From: Paramacrobiotus metropolitanus
Taxonomy: Eukaryota; Tardigrada; Eutardigrada; Parachela; Macrobiotidae
DNA: 64,000 nt
Direction: 5' to 3'
NCBI RefSeq assembly: GCF_019649055.1
Contig: NW_026570298.1
Location: 1 to 64,000 of the forward strand
Position 1 is the first letter of the stretch. Each line of letters begins with the position of its first letter. Position numbers and translations under genes: made by a program. Positions 1 through 11,450 of this stretch are shown piece by piece. Under the pieces are notes generated by a model. It worked only from the letters and a program-made list of their open reading frames with translations, was not told where the DNA came from and did not search any database.

Positions 1-1010
1 CATTTTCTCTAAAGTAAAGTCATTACGCTTACGGTTGCCCATAATGATTGATGGATAATTCTTTTGCGGTATTTGACTCACAGAGTGACGAATAGCTGAA
101 CTTCGGAAAGCGGATGCTTTATTGTAGTTTTGTTTGTTTTGGTCAGATTGTATGTAGCCAGCAGGCTACAGGTGAGCCTACGGGTTTTGCTCTGGTGAAA
201 CCATAAAATACAGCGCTACAGCCACCAGGTTCGGTGCAGAACGCTCCAGATTGGCATTTTCGTGCTGCTTGGTTGCTCCAGTTTATTGATTTCTCAATAT
301 AGCTGTTTACAATCGTTAGCCGCTAACAAAGAAATTTTCAAGCTGAGTTATCGAGGAAGATTTATGAATGTAGCGGTAACCCACGGTCGGGGGAGTTTTT
401 GCGCCAGAGATTCAGTACTGAGATACAACGAGTAAGTGCAGTGTCTGTCCTCGGTACTTTTAATGACATGAGAGACAACGAGGATGTTTTTTTAGCATTT
501 AGATTGGCTGGTCGGGAATAATTAGTGCCCGATGTTGTTTCTCTTGGCAGCTTTGCTGTGATATTGTTAACAATGTACTTGCCCATCGTTAGCCTCTATG
601 TTGTGCTGCCGATAACAGTACGTACTGAAAGCCGGACTAAAACCGTCGACGCATGGTTGCTTTGAAAATAAGTTTTAATTCGATTAACGGCTAGGAAAAC
701 ATAAACATAAGAAAAACAACAATATTCCCTCGGAAAATGGAATACAGCTCAAGTAACTTAAGAATTACATAAGAGGACCAATGAAAAGTGCATCTTTTGG
801 AGGGCGAAGCCGCGAAGGCGAATGCGTACCGCTCAAAAGGCACAGGCGGAGGAGAAGGCGGAAGGCGAAGCCACTCATACATAGCCTCGATTTTGAGTTG
901 GAGTGTCTCGTTGCTCTGTAACGCTCTGTAAGGTTCTGTTTGAAGTAAGTAACGCTGTTTTACAGAACTTCTGGCAATTTACCGTACAGAGCTAATTAAA
1001 AGTGCGCGGC
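1..1010. other. Non-coding stretch, nothing recognised
   Basis: I see no coding signal, RNA gene or clear repeat structure here. The short open frames on the minus strand (for example 362-586 and 691-882) have no recognisable motif or paralogue in the window. Confidence 0.5.
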
Positions 1011-1020
1011 GAGACAGGCT

Positions 1021-1203
1021 GCAGTAATGGTGTGGCAAAATAGCCAACTGACTATTTTGCCGACCATGGTGCGGCAAAATAGCTGAGCAGCTATTTTAAC
1101 GCAGTGTGCGGTAAAATAGCCAACAAGCTATTTCGCCCACCTTTGTGCGGCAAAATAGCCAACTGGCTATTTAGCCGCAAACACTGCGGCAAAATAGCCA
1201 CTT
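1021..1203. repeat. Palindromic tandem repeat GCTATTTTGCCGCA / TGCGGCAAAATAGC
   Basis: At least five alternating copies of a short motif and its reverse complement (aaaatagc next to gctattttgccgca) follow one another. Related clusters occur at 9878-10082 and 36728-36900. The right edge, gcggcaaaatagccacttcg, is shared exactly with the 36.9-kb cluster, which points to a mobile or recombining unit rather than chance. Confidence 0.75.
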
Positions 1204-1244
1204 CGAAAATTAAATTAAACGTCAAAGAAATTATATGCACGCAC

Positions 1245-1916
1245 CAAGTCGTTTTCCTTCAGTGGATGATCAGGACGCCGCTGCAGGTACTTGAACATCT
1301 GACTGTAAACAGACACAATACGCACATAGTACTCCCCCTCGATTTCGTTTCGGAAGCGATCAGCGATTGTGGGCGTGACGGTCGACCAATAATGCTTCGG
1401 CAAACGACACTCTCTGCGCACGAAATAGTTCGACCTCCGCGTTTGTTTGTCCAGATGCTTCTTGGACGGCGGCAAACGAATCTGGTCGCCGGGAAACAGT
1501 TCCGCCTGCTGCCAGCCATCCTGCTCTACTTGAACGACGAAAAGGCCGCTGTCGTTGAGGGCAGAGTAGATCGCTTTACGAAGAAGCCGACCCGGGTACC
1601 ACAGCCAGGCAGCGTCCGGACGCTCGCGACACAACACTTGCACGCTAATGTTCTCCTTCACGGCGGGACTCCTTCGCCGTTCGTCGTACCAGTCAACGTA
1701 CGGTCGGGAATGCGGAGCAGCTACGGCGTGGAAGATTTTGTCGAAGTCGACTAACTGCGCTCGCTGTCCGTTGCAGTGGAAATCCACGATCAGCCCGTTC
1801 TCTGCCGCGTCGATCACTTCGCCGTGCTGGAAGAGTCCGCTCTCCGTCAGCACATCCACAGAGTTCCACTGGTACACAGGATCAGTGGCTAAGAATTTTT
1901 CTCCGTAAAGAAGCAT
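1245..1916 (-). CDS. Exon A of Tudor/Agenet-like + F-box-like family, copy 1 (exon B missing)
   Basis: Open exon of 224 codons. Residues near 10-55 carry the QWNSVDVLTESGLFQHGEV block and residues near 90-150 the WLWYPGRLL ... DGWQQAELFP block; both look like Tudor/Agenet-type small beta-barrels (inference from pattern). A conserved ECRLPK segment and a basic helix follow. I take the ATG at 1916 because the paralogues also begin ML/MH-x-YGE; the ATG at 1925 adds only three residues. The exon ends at a GTGCGT donor (1244 down), at the same codon as in the two paralogues at 4379 and 55202. No F-box-like exon B lies between 1244 and the window edge, where palindromic repeats begin. Function is unknown; a chromatin or RNA-binding adaptor is possible but unproven. 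Confidence 0.7.
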
Positions 1917-1929
1917 TGTAAACAAGAGA

Positions 1930-2300
1930 ATTACTTAGCAGCAAGCCGCTACTGCTCCTGTACAGTTATTAATTTAACGAAAACAAAGGCCGTGGTTGGC
2001 GAAGGCGAAGGGAATCAGAAAATTCAAGAGTTCGAGAGTTCCACCGTACAAAAGGAAAAACCCGAAATCACGTTTTGGCAATCATGTCCTGACACGCTCA
2101 AACACGTTCCGGTACAGTCTTGCATTACTACGTATTACTACGTATGAGTCAAGGAGTTTCTCAATTCCCATTCGGTCGCCGTCATAGGGTGGTAAGGTAT
2201 TGCCATCTGTCATCAGATTCTGTATTCTGCGCAAGGAGGATAGTAGTCACGTCGGCGTCGCTTTGCTTGCATTATCTTCTGAGGCACCAGGTCAACATTT
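1930..2300 (-). promoter_or_regulatory. 5' flank of copy 1, conserved with copy 3
   Basis: This stretch lies upstream of copy 1 (minus strand) and shares blocks in the same order with 55203-55530, which lies upstream of copy 3. Shared pieces include ggttggcgaaggcgaagg-like, acgctcaaacac and gtcacgtcggcg. The 5' flanks were duplicated with the genes and probably hold the promoter. No clear TATA box is visible. Confidence 0.45.
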
Positions 2301-3110
2301 GAAACCCGTTGAAGCCCGTTCCCATACAGCAATATCAGAAAGGCTTGCGCAGTTTTACAGTTGACTACAGATTTTCCATGGTTTTAGAATGCCGATTATA
2401 CTGAACGCTACTTACCGACTAAAACATAAAAATGCACAATATAACCTTGTTAATGCAATACATGAGTAGAAAGAAAGTAAAAATAGAAAAGTCAAAAATG
2501 TTATCACATTTTCCAGTCGCGCACGAATAACTACCAATGCAAACACGAAAAAATGTGACGTCTGACATCTGCTGCTAAAAGCGGGAATCAGAGCTTGCTT
2601 GTTGCTTGTCCATGCTCGGTTTTGTTTTGTCAGTGTTTGTTTTGTCGGTACTCTAATTCAACACGTGCCAACACGGCGCGTTAGCGTAAAAGAGAAAATA
2701 TACCTGTAGATATACCGTTTAGAGGAACAATCTCGAGGATCTTTGCTACAGTGCACATTCAGGCCATTTTTTACTCAGTTTTGTGTACCTTTTACTGTTA
2801 CTGCCCGTGATAAGTTACTGTACCCGTACACAAGTGCATGTACTGGTAATGCAAAAAAGTCAAACTAGTAAGAGTATTATTATAAAGTCCGAATTCCGTG
2901 CATAAAGCCCTAACAATGCAAGTACTTAACGTAATCAGGCATCATAATTTGTTTGTTAATTAGGAAGCATTGGTGCAGAGTTATGCCTCCACGGGTTTGC
3001 TTTTGTGCCGCACTGCCGATTACTGATGAGTACGTAACTTACGATTAGTCTAAACTACAGAAAGCGCAGGTAATGCACATGTGCTGCTAAAAGTACTGTA
3101 TATTTAATTG
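2301..3110. other. Non-coding stretch, nothing recognised
   Basis: AT-rich sequence with no convincing coding frame, RNA gene or repeat partner that I can recognise within the window. Confidence 0.4.
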
Positions 3111-3114
3111 GGTA

Positions 3115-3430
3115 AAGCAGTTTGAAATGGGGAGACTGCTTTGGAGTGCAGACCTTTACACATCGTGACATCCATGCCGGTGCTTGTTTGAATAAAGATA
3201 GAACGTGGGACGCTGGCCGTGGCCGTTCATGATTGTTGCCGTGAAGGACGATGCAGTGCAACATATGCATATAAACTGCGTGAAAACAGTACGGTAACTT
3301 AATGGGAACACGGTTAAACATGTTACCTTTAGAAAATCTCACAACTTTGTGAGGTGATACAGAAAACCGTGGGGGAAATAGTCAAATAGTGGAACTAGGT
3401 AAGGCTCCACCAAACGCTTATCTTCGGTGT
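3115..3430. repeat. Dispersed repeat, copy 1 (partner at 44180-44470)
   Basis: Sequence around gagtgcagacctttacac, ctcatgat/ttcatgat and aatctcacaactttttg reads in the same order and orientation as 44180-44470, with many substitutions and small gaps. An old interspersed element. No coding capacity is evident. Confidence 0.65.
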
Positions 3431-3704
3431 CATTGCGAGAAGTATGCACACAGTCTGTCCAAAGATCTGAGCCGGCACTATACCGCAAACTAGGAGACTG
3501 GGAGTTTGCTAATCCGCTACGAAACTGTATGCCAAAAAAATCACTTCATTTTTACCCCTGGTTTTTCCACATCCGTTTTCGTCTGATTTTAGCCATTCGG
3601 TTCAACCCCGAACAGCTGGTTAATCCCATAAAGCATAAAGTTAAGTACGTAGTTGGTTACAACATGCTATGTGCTACAATATGTATGTACAGTATATTGT
3701 ATTT

Positions 3705-3802
3705 GTAGCATATCTATATAGCATATTGTAACACAGCACTACATAACCAACTATAGTTGATTATGTAGTGCTGTGTTACAATATGCTATATAGATATGCT
3801 AC
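3705..3802. repeat. 98-bp near-perfect palindrome
   Basis: Arms 3705-3746 and 3761-3802 are exact reverse complements over 42 bases. The 14-base centre (3747-3760) itself contains the palindrome aactatagtt. It is AT-rich and would extrude as a cruciform or fold as a hairpin. It could be a MITE core. Confidence 0.9.
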
Positions 3803-4897
3803 AATATGTGGTTGGTTACAATAATAATAATTATGATATTACAATTCCAAAAGATGTCATTTGCTTCTTGTTTCTTACGTTAGGTACTTATCTGTACACA
3901 AGAACACTACACTAGGTACGAGTACACTTACCATTAGGTAGTCGGCTTTATATATGAAAATACGGTGGTTGGCCAGCACAGTTACCCACCGCTCTTCGAA
4001 GGCAGTTGATGGACGCAGCATACGCAGATACACGATCCGAAAGTTGCACATACTTTTTGACTGCGAGCAAGCTGAGCCAAGCTGGCAAGTAGTTGCATCC
4101 ATTATTAAAGTAACTTAGTAATGCAAGTAAGTATTTGCATCCATTATTATTTGGCAAATATTTGCATCCATCCATTATGTGTTTACTGTTTACTGTCAGT
4201 CACCATAGTGGAAAAGTTTGAAGGCCGTCCTTAAGATTTCTGCAAATACATGATTAGTTCAAATCGCTTTCATTCTAAATTCGCCTCTCTGAACTCAGTC
4301 CATCACGATCTGCCAAGAAAGTCAGTGAAATTTTGACGTGTTTATTATTATCAGTTTATATTATCTGAAAGCCTGAAAATGCTTGTGTATGGAGAAGACT
4401 CAGAAAACGATAAGAACCTTCGCCGCGTGTACCAGTGGAATTCGGTCGACGTGTTGACGGAAAACGGGCTCTTCCAGCACGGCGAAGTGGTCGACGTGGC
4501 GGAGGACGGACTGATCGTGGATTTCGACTGCAGCGGACAGCGAGCGCAGTTTGTCAGCTGCGACAAAATCTTCCACTCTGCCGTCGCCCCATCTTCCACG
4601 AATTTCAAGAAGAAGTATGCAGAACTGGAGGAGAGTGAGGAATCGGCGGCGAATCATAGCGTGGAAGTGCTGTATCGCTCGCATCCGGATGCTGCATGGC
4701 TGTGGTATCCCGGCCGACTGCTCAGTCCGGCCATGTTCTTTCATCCGGACAAAATCGGTCTTATCATCGTTCAGTTGCAGCAGGATGGCGAACTGCAACA
4801 AGCTGAACTGTTTTCCCTCTACCAAGTGCGTTTTCCGCTTTCCAAGAAACTCTTGGCCAAACGAGCGCTGCAGCCGAACGCGTTCGTGTTGAGAGAG

Positions 4898-4906
4898 TGC
4901 CGGCTG
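4898..4906. repeat. Target-site duplication (9 bp), left copy
   Basis: tgccggctg directly precedes the element and recurs at 7711-7719 directly after it. A 9-bp duplication is typical of Mutator-like elements. Confidence 0.9.
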
Positions 4907-5308
4907 GGCAGGGTGTAAGAGGTGGCAGTGGCACCTGCCAGTGGCAGTTGCCACCGGCAGTGGCATGTGGCATTTCGCGACTGGCAAGCGGTAAAACATG
5001 GCAATTTCTCAAAGTGCAGAAATAATTAAAAATTTGCCTGCCACCCAGAAAAGTGAATGATAAAACGGAATCGATTTCTATGTAGTTTTTTGTTTCATAA
5101 AACGCCATTACCCTATACACTAAAGATATATGTGAAAGAAACGGTTATCACATTACTGTTAAATAATCGTTTTCTACTCTGTGGCCAGCCATTAGCCAAC
5201 GCTCTATACCCGCCTACCAAAGGAATGAGCGCTAAATATTTATGTAGCACAAAAGTTTCTTAATATTTTAAATTTCTTAGGTTCTTAGTTTATTCTTAAG
5301 GAGTAAAC

Positions 5309-5865
5309 ATGCACGAAAACTTTCGCACTCCAAACACATTTTTTTCGGTTTATGACATTCTGTAGTCAGAAGATTTATACACTGGCGTGAAAACCGTTTG
5401 CCGGTTCGGGAGTTATGGTTGTCAGAAAATTGGTTAAATGCATTCAGGTGCAAGTCTCGTTATGGACTGATCTCCATCAATTTTGCAGGTAAATGCGCAA
5501 GTCCATGAAGATCGTTTTACACCGATCCATACTTCCATGATTTTTTTCAAATTTTAAAATGAATTTTAAAATTTTTTGAAATTCATTTCAAAATTTGAAA
5601 ACATGCGAGAACAGTGGATCGGTGTAAAACGTTCTTCGTGGTTATGTGCATTTACGTGCAAAATTTGAGGAAGATCGGTCCATAACGAGACTTTGGCACA
5701 CCTGAATGCATTTAAACTTTTGAATTTTCTAACAGCCGTAACTCCCGAACCGGATGTTGCGCACAAACGGTTTTCACAGTGTATACAAATCTTGTGGCTA
5801 CAGAATGTCATAAACCGAAAGAAAAATGTGTTTGGGAGTGCGCGAAAGTGAAAGTTTTCGTGCAC
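5309..5865. repeat. Foldback (hairpin) unit nested in the MULE-like element
   Basis: The left arm begins tgcacgaaaactttcgcactc and the right arm ends with its complement, gagtgcgcgaaag...ttttcgtgca. The arms are about 240-260 bases each and stay alignable throughout, with an AT-rich centre near 5550-5590. No protein is encoded. Probably a nested MITE or the palindromic core of the larger transposon. Confidence 0.85.
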
Positions 5866-5901
5866 GTACACGAATTTGGCACCATGTACCGGACAACTTC
5901 C

Positions 5902-6345
5902 CTTAAGTGATCTTAGGTTCTCAGATTTTTTAAGTTATTCTTTGGTTTCTTAGGTTATTCTTAGGTCTTTCAGTTTTCTTAGGTTATTCTTAGGCTTCTT
6001 AGGTTTTTTAGGTTATTCTTAAGTTTCTTAGGTTAGTATTAAGTATCTTAATTTTCTTGGGCTTCTTAGGCTTCTTAGGTTATTCTTAAGTTTCTTGAGC
6101 TATTCTTTGGTTTCTTAGGATTTCTTGGTCTCTTAGGTTACTTACGTGATTCTTGGGTTATTTTTCGGATTGTCGGGATGTTTTTTGAAATCCTAAGAAA
6201 ACTAAAATAACGTTAGTGACCTTAGTCACGTTGGTATAACCAAAGAATTACAATACGACCGAAGAACCTAAGAAATTTATTCTAAACCTAAGAAACCTAA
6301 GAATGACCTAACAACTTAAGGATGACCTAACAACCTAACGATCCC
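5902..6345. repeat. Degenerate TTCTTAGGTTA minisatellite in inverted arms
   Basis: Units like ttcttaggttattcttaggt run from about 5902 to 6160. The complementary form cctaagaaacctaagaatgacc runs from about 6184 to 6345, and a short further tract lies at 6850-6905. They resemble diverged TTAGG-type repeats but lie inside a transposon, so they are not a telomere. Confidence 0.7.
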
Positions 6346-7576
6346 CGATCAAGACAGCATAGAAGAAGTGTTTCTGTTATAAATGCTGTTTCGTTTTGGT
6401 ACATAGTTTGTACTCGTATCATGATACTGCAATGGCAACTTCTAAGCTGCCCCTAGTGGGTTGGGTTAATCCACCCGTACCACGATAAAACGAGGTTCGA
6501 TGGTTCGTCGGTAATTACCCAGATCTTAAGTAAATCACAATCTTACGTAACGCGCGAATTCAGGAACATCATCATCAGTTTAATCAAAATCAGAGCAAGT
6601 GCAAGGGCAAGGGCAAGAGCAAGAACATGTGGAAAAGTCAACCGTCTGCCGGTCGAGGCAGCGTGAGCACGTCTACTGATTTCACATCCAGAAAAGTCAG
6701 AACATCTCAGAATTCTTCACAACCGATAACATGGATTCACAATTCTACTGAGATAGGCGGTACATCTGTTTCCGGTTGAGTTGTTACCAATGACAATCTG
6801 TAGAACATGATTCTACGGCTACAATACTTATTAAAGGTGCAGTACACAACAACCTAAGAAACTTAAGAACGTAAGAAACACACTGTAAACCGAAGAAACC
6901 TTAGAATCTATTTTATTGGTGGTCAAGTTTTAGTGGTTCGAGTGCTGCGGTCAGAGCCATACTTTAAGAGCCAGAGTTTGAGTTGTCAGAATCTGACTTT
7001 GGACAGTCAGAGTAAGACTTTGAGCAGTCAGATTCAGAGTCTGAGCGCGGGCCGTTTGATTCTGTATTGCCTCCCGACTTTTTGTACGACGACATATCAA
7101 TGAATAACCCAACCCGCAGACCGACAGAATACTGACCGACAATTCGCCGCTATTTGCGTTTCCACAATTTTGTTGCCCGATGTGTTCGAAAAATTGTTTT
7201 GTCGAACTACAGTTTGCTTTTCCGTCTGAGAGAACCAAATAAAATCAAAGAAACCAAGAAGACGACCGTTTAAAATTAAAAATTACAGAAAACCGACCGA
7301 CCGTGTTACAGAGTACGGAAAACCAAAAACACAAGAAAACATGAAACCTAATAAAACATAAAAAAATAAAACACCTAACAAACATAAGAAAACATAAAAA
7401 ATGTAAGAAATTCAAAAATTTAAGACATGTGTGCGCTACCCACAAATTTATTTTGCGGCATTGTAGCGCTCGTTGCGTTGGTAGGCGCGATAGAGGTCGT
7501 AAGCTGGCCGCTGAGTGTAGAAAGATCAATTTTAAAGAAATTGATTTTGCTATATAAATCTTTTTTTAATGGCAGA
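6346..7576. other. Interior of the MULE-like element, no gene
   Basis: The stretch has short repeats (cagtcagagt near 6990-7050) and minus-strand frames without recognisable domains. I see no transposase motif, so the element was probably mobilised in trans. Confidence 0.5.
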
Positions 7577-9499
7577 TTGATTTCTAGTTGATTATTTCTG
7601 CGTTTTCGAAAATTGCCATGTTTTACCCCTTGCCAGTCGCAAAATGGCACGTGCCATTGCCGGTGGCAACTGCCAGTGGCAGGTGCCACTGCCACCTTTT
7701 ACACCCTGCCTGCCGGCTGCCGAAGGATCATGAGTCGACCGTGCCACCCGGGTTCGTCGATCGCTATGGGCTAATCATCCAGAAGACACAGCGCGTGCAT
7801 GTTGTGTCGATTACCGGCCGGAGCTTGATGTTTTTCCAGCGAAGTGATGAGCAGCCATTGACGGAGATAGTGGTACGTACCGCATCTGCGAATAAGTGGT
7901 GTGCAAATAATGTTTTGAGGAGAAAATGCAGTGAGCTACTTTACGAAGTGCAAAGGTGGAGCGATGGCAGTCACTCAGCCCTTTTCTTTCCCCTTTCTTT
8001 TTTAATAATATTTACTGTGCCTTGCCGCGAAGCAGCGCCTCCTTTAAAAACAGGGATCTGCGAAACATGCGACACACATGGGATACATTCAGGATATGAG
8101 AGTATCAGCCGTACTCGTACATATATATATAAACATGCATAAGCACAGCCAATATCTTGAGGGTAACTTAAGATGAATCCGTACAAATTACGTAAAAATG
8201 AATTTAATTTTTATTGGTAATATGGTTTCGTAGATTCACGATGGGTTAACAAAACTACAGTACACGTAACACGTAAAGACTGAAAGAAACAGGCAAAAGC
8301 TTTGCCGCCAGCAAATTTATTTTTCCTGGCAAAATGCCCAAAACAGCTGCGGCATTTCCTTTCATAATTGCTAGACGAATTGACCTTCTTAATTTACCTT
8401 CATAATTGCTAGCACTGAACGGTTTTCGCAGGTTTCGTTTTTGCGTTTTCTTAGAGCACTCGCTGCTTAATTTTTTTAAATTTGATTTTTTTATTTTCTT
8501 TTTAACTTTTCTCGCCCGCTTATTTCTTTACCAACGTTTATTTTTCTAATTTTCCGCAGAAAAACAATTACGAAGCGATTCGCGAAGCCATTCGTAAATC
8601 AGAGGCCGAAAAACGAGCCGACTTAGGCCTGCCGTCCTCGGACATCGGGAAGAAGCGGCAACATCCCGGAGATGACGATGCACAGCCGCATACGGGCGGC
8701 GTGATTCCCACGGCAATGCATCTCTTGCGCGAGACCTTCGACTCACTGGACACCATCAGCCGCGAGAAACTACGCCGCGTGTGTTCTTTGTGGAATAGCA
8801 TCTTGACTGGCCCGGGCAGCGGTAAAACCGTTCGTATTTCCTTTGCGACGAACCCCCTGGTCCCACCGGAAACGAAGAGAGTGTGCGGCGCTGTAAATGG
8901 TGTATCCAAGTGCGTCAGCAGTGAGACGCAACGGCTGATTGTAGAGCACGTGATGAGCGAAGCCGTGGAGAATGTCTTGACGGTGCTTGGCTGGATGCTG
9001 CGACATGTCCACATTAAACAGCTCATCTTACACGATGTGGGTATCGATTGGGAACTGTATACAACGGCACAGCACAGTCTGGTAGTCGGGGCGTGGATCC
9101 GGCCCATCACGGTGGCCTTCGACAATTTGACACCGTTCTGCGGTGAACTGATGATGTATGATTGTTTATTCTTTTGTACAAGCTGGATGGAGGCATCTAT
9201 TCCGCAAGCGAGGATTAAGCTTCTGGATCCCGGAGATATTGAGGCACAGTTCTGGGATATTTATGAAGCGCATTTGTCCCGAGATGCGATAAATTTGGGA
9301 GAAATTGCTCAGTGAATTCGCACAGGACCAGGAATGTTTCGCTGGAATGCTATTTACGTGAGTATCCGTTAAGATAGACGACTCGCACACATTTGGTTAG
9401 GATTTTGTATTGCCTCGACATTTGGTAGATTTTTTTGCTAGGAAACACGAATACTTATGGTTTTGCAAGTTATTTATTAGTGTACTTGGATGTATCTCA

Positions 9500-9695
9500 A
9501 ATTTCGGTCACTTTAAGTAGTGAGCCTGCGATGTCCGCCTGGGGAAGCAACCGGGCGCCGTAAAACGCATTTAATCAAGGGAGCAGACAGAAATTCGTTA
9601 GACACACGCTCTGTCTAACTCTGTACTTTTGATTAAAACCGGTGCCCGTTTTACGGTTTACGGCGGATACCGCATACTCACTAGTATACGGTTTC
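9500..9695. repeat. Hairpin MITE-like inverted repeat
   Basis: The left arm (agtagtgag ... gatgtccgcc ... cgccgtaaaacg ... tttaatcaag) pairs with the right arm (cttttgattaaaa ... gttttacgg ... ggcggatacc ... ctcactagt). The arms are roughly 70-80 bases with mismatches. Non-coding. Confidence 0.7.
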
Positions 9696-9877
9696 ATATT
9701 TCGGTCAAGTTCTGCTGTCAGAATTTTCGGACAAACAAAAATATCAGAAACAAATAGTTTTCAAAGTAAAACCTTTATTCATGTAGCGCACCGTTTGGGG
9801 GGGTGGTGTAAGTGACCGATGACCGAATTATGAAACCGCATACTTAAAGCGACCATAATATGAGACATATCCACATA

Positions 9878-10082
9878 GAAGGCTAAGGCTATTTTGCCGC
9901 AGTTTTCTACAGTGTGTCATAATAGCCTTTGCTATTTTGCCGCACACTGCGTTAAAATAGCCTTTAGCTATTTTGCCGCAGTACGGTAGGCAAAATAGCC
10001 ATTTGCTAATTTGCCGCACACTGCGTTCAAACAGCCTTTTGCTATTTTGCCGCACTATGGTCGCAGCTAATTCGCCACAGTA
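9878..10082. repeat. Palindromic GCTATTTTGCCGCA repeat cluster, second site
   Basis: Five or more units of gctattttgccgca and its complement. Same family as 1021-1203 and 36728-36900, mostly in the reverse orientation. Confidence 0.75.
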
Positions 10083-11450
10083 ATGCGTAAAGGGCACGGC
10101 CATCTAGAGCTACATTTTCTACTAGATTTGAGCTGTTGCCGTAAGCCGACTTTGACTTTTCTCGCTGGAATTCGTAAAAGCGCATTCTTGGGAAGGTTCT
10201 TTTACAACTGGGACAGAAGGTTGTGCATGGATCAAGTCGCGAGCGGACGGCTTGCACTGAGTGTATGTACGCCCTGAAGTGCATTCAACGAAAGGTCTGT
10301 GGCCTCCGCCAAGGCGTTCTTGTCCTTCTTCCTACTGCCGAATTTTGTCAAGAACTTGGTCAACCAAACTTCTACGGCCAGCCTTCCTCCTTTTCGGCCG
10401 CCGTTGGTTCCTGGTCCCAGTCCGCCGCATTATCGCTGAAAGCCCCGCTCACCTCGAATATGGATTCAGCATCCTCGTCGGTATCGATGCCTTCTTGTTG
10501 TCGGTGCAACTGGGGAAGCGGGTTGATCCGTCCGCTTTCAGCATGTCACTATCAAACATAAAAAAATCCATGTCCGACTGGTAGTCAGCAGCAGCAGCGC
10601 TCGCCCGACCATCTGCGATTTGATGATGTTTTGCCGATTCCTGTCAATGCCGGCCCGCTCGCTTCCCTCATCCTTCCGACCGAGCCGGTGCTCTACATCG
10701 GCGTCGGGTCGGCCGTCCCACCAATTGTTACGACGAACAGCACGCCTAACGTGCCCGCGGTCATGGTCCCACGACACGCTTTCTGCTCTACACCTCTTCT
10801 CTCTCCTCACCTCCCTTTTATGGCTAGTCAGGTCGTGTCGGCGGCGCGATCGCTCTTTGGTCACTCCCTTCGACTGCAATTCCCCTACGTCTTGCCAAGG
10901 TCGGGCCCGCCTATATCGGCGGCGACGGTCTTCCTTGATATCGGTCGACGTGGCTATGACTGTCGTTATCCGGTTGCGACAGCTTTCCTATCGATCCTGT
11001 TGATCCTGTGACCGATCCCGCATTTGCATTGGAAGTGGTTGCCGCAGCGTCTGTGCTAGTCGGCGTGGTACGTTTTCCGGTTGCCGCACTGTCCGTTCGG
11101 GTCGGCGGGCTACATCGTCGAGTTGTTCCGCAACCGCGGCCGATCACTGTTCCCCAACAGCTGGCCGCTGTGCCGGGCCGGGCTGTAATCCGGTCAAGGC
11201 AAACTGTTTTCCCGTATTGACGGGTTTTTGAACCGTTATGTCGGGAAGCTGCGCCATAACGGCCAGCTGATATATCGCGCTAACCAGTTGTCCGAAAAAT
11301 TCCAGCACACACCGGTTGGACCGGGTTGGGCAGCTCTCCTCCGGGATAGCCGGGAGGTGCCATCTCGGGCTGGTATCCGAAACTGGGCCGCGATGCCATG
11401 TCGCACGGATCGACGTCGTCGCCCGATCGTTTGCAATATCACCTAGAATC
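10083..11450 (-). other. Probable remnant downstream of the Gag-like frame, not resolved
   Basis: GC-rich sequence with several overlapping open frames on both strands and no frame that stays convincing. Its position just 3' (minus strand) of the Gag-like frame suggests decayed retroelement sequence, but I recognise no protease, reverse transcriptase or zinc-knuckle motif. Confidence 0.3.

Larger units (their letters stand above)
4907..7710. mobile_element. MULE-like non-autonomous DNA transposon inside exon A of copy 2
   Basis: The element starts GGCAGGGTGTAA and ends TTACACCCTGCC. Terminal inverted repeats are about 135 bp (4907-5041 and 7577-7710), rich in GGCAGTGGCA-type motifs, with scattered mismatches. 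It is flanked by the 9-bp duplication tgccggctg, and excising it with one duplication restores the reading frame of the host exon. No transposase is recognisable inside. The interior holds a foldback unit (5309-5865) and TTCTTAGG-type minisatellites. Assignment to the Mutator superfamily rests only on the 9-bp duplication and long TIRs. Confidence 0.88.
4379..9357 (+). pseudogene. Copy 2 of Tudor/Agenet-like + F-box-like gene, split by a transposon and a stop codon
   Basis: Exon A is 4379-4906 plus 7720-7872; it is the homologue of 1245-1916 and 54523-55202, with QWNSVDVLTENGLFQHGEV and WLWYPGRLL blocks. After the ECRL codons it is cut by the 4907-7710 insertion and resumes in frame at 7720. 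The donor is GTACGT (7873), the intron 7873-8559 and the acceptor cgcag. Exon B (8560-9357, 266 codons) has a charged linker, then an F-box-like helix set (LLRETFDSLDTISREKLRRV, CSLWNSIL) and a long C-terminal region matching copy 3. A TGA at 9313-9315 lies where copy 3 has an Arg codon, and the frame continues to a GTGAGT donor at 9358. No exon C follows nearby. The product is probably no longer made in full. Confidence 0.75.

Noticed and set aside
1021-1203. CRISPR-like regular repeats
   Set aside because: The sequence is eukaryotic; the repeats alternate orientation and have no unique spacers of even size.
4400-4999. 199-codon minus-strand frame
   Set aside because: It is the antisense shadow of exon A of copy 2 and runs into the transposon TIR.
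5902-6345. Telomere (TTAGG-type) tract
   Set aside because: Units are degenerate, occur in both orientations and lie inside a transposon.
10620-11011. Overlapping plus-strand frames of 126-127 codons
   Set aside because: GC-rich sequence opens several frames at once; composition is Ser/Arg-rich in the typical way of antisense shadows.
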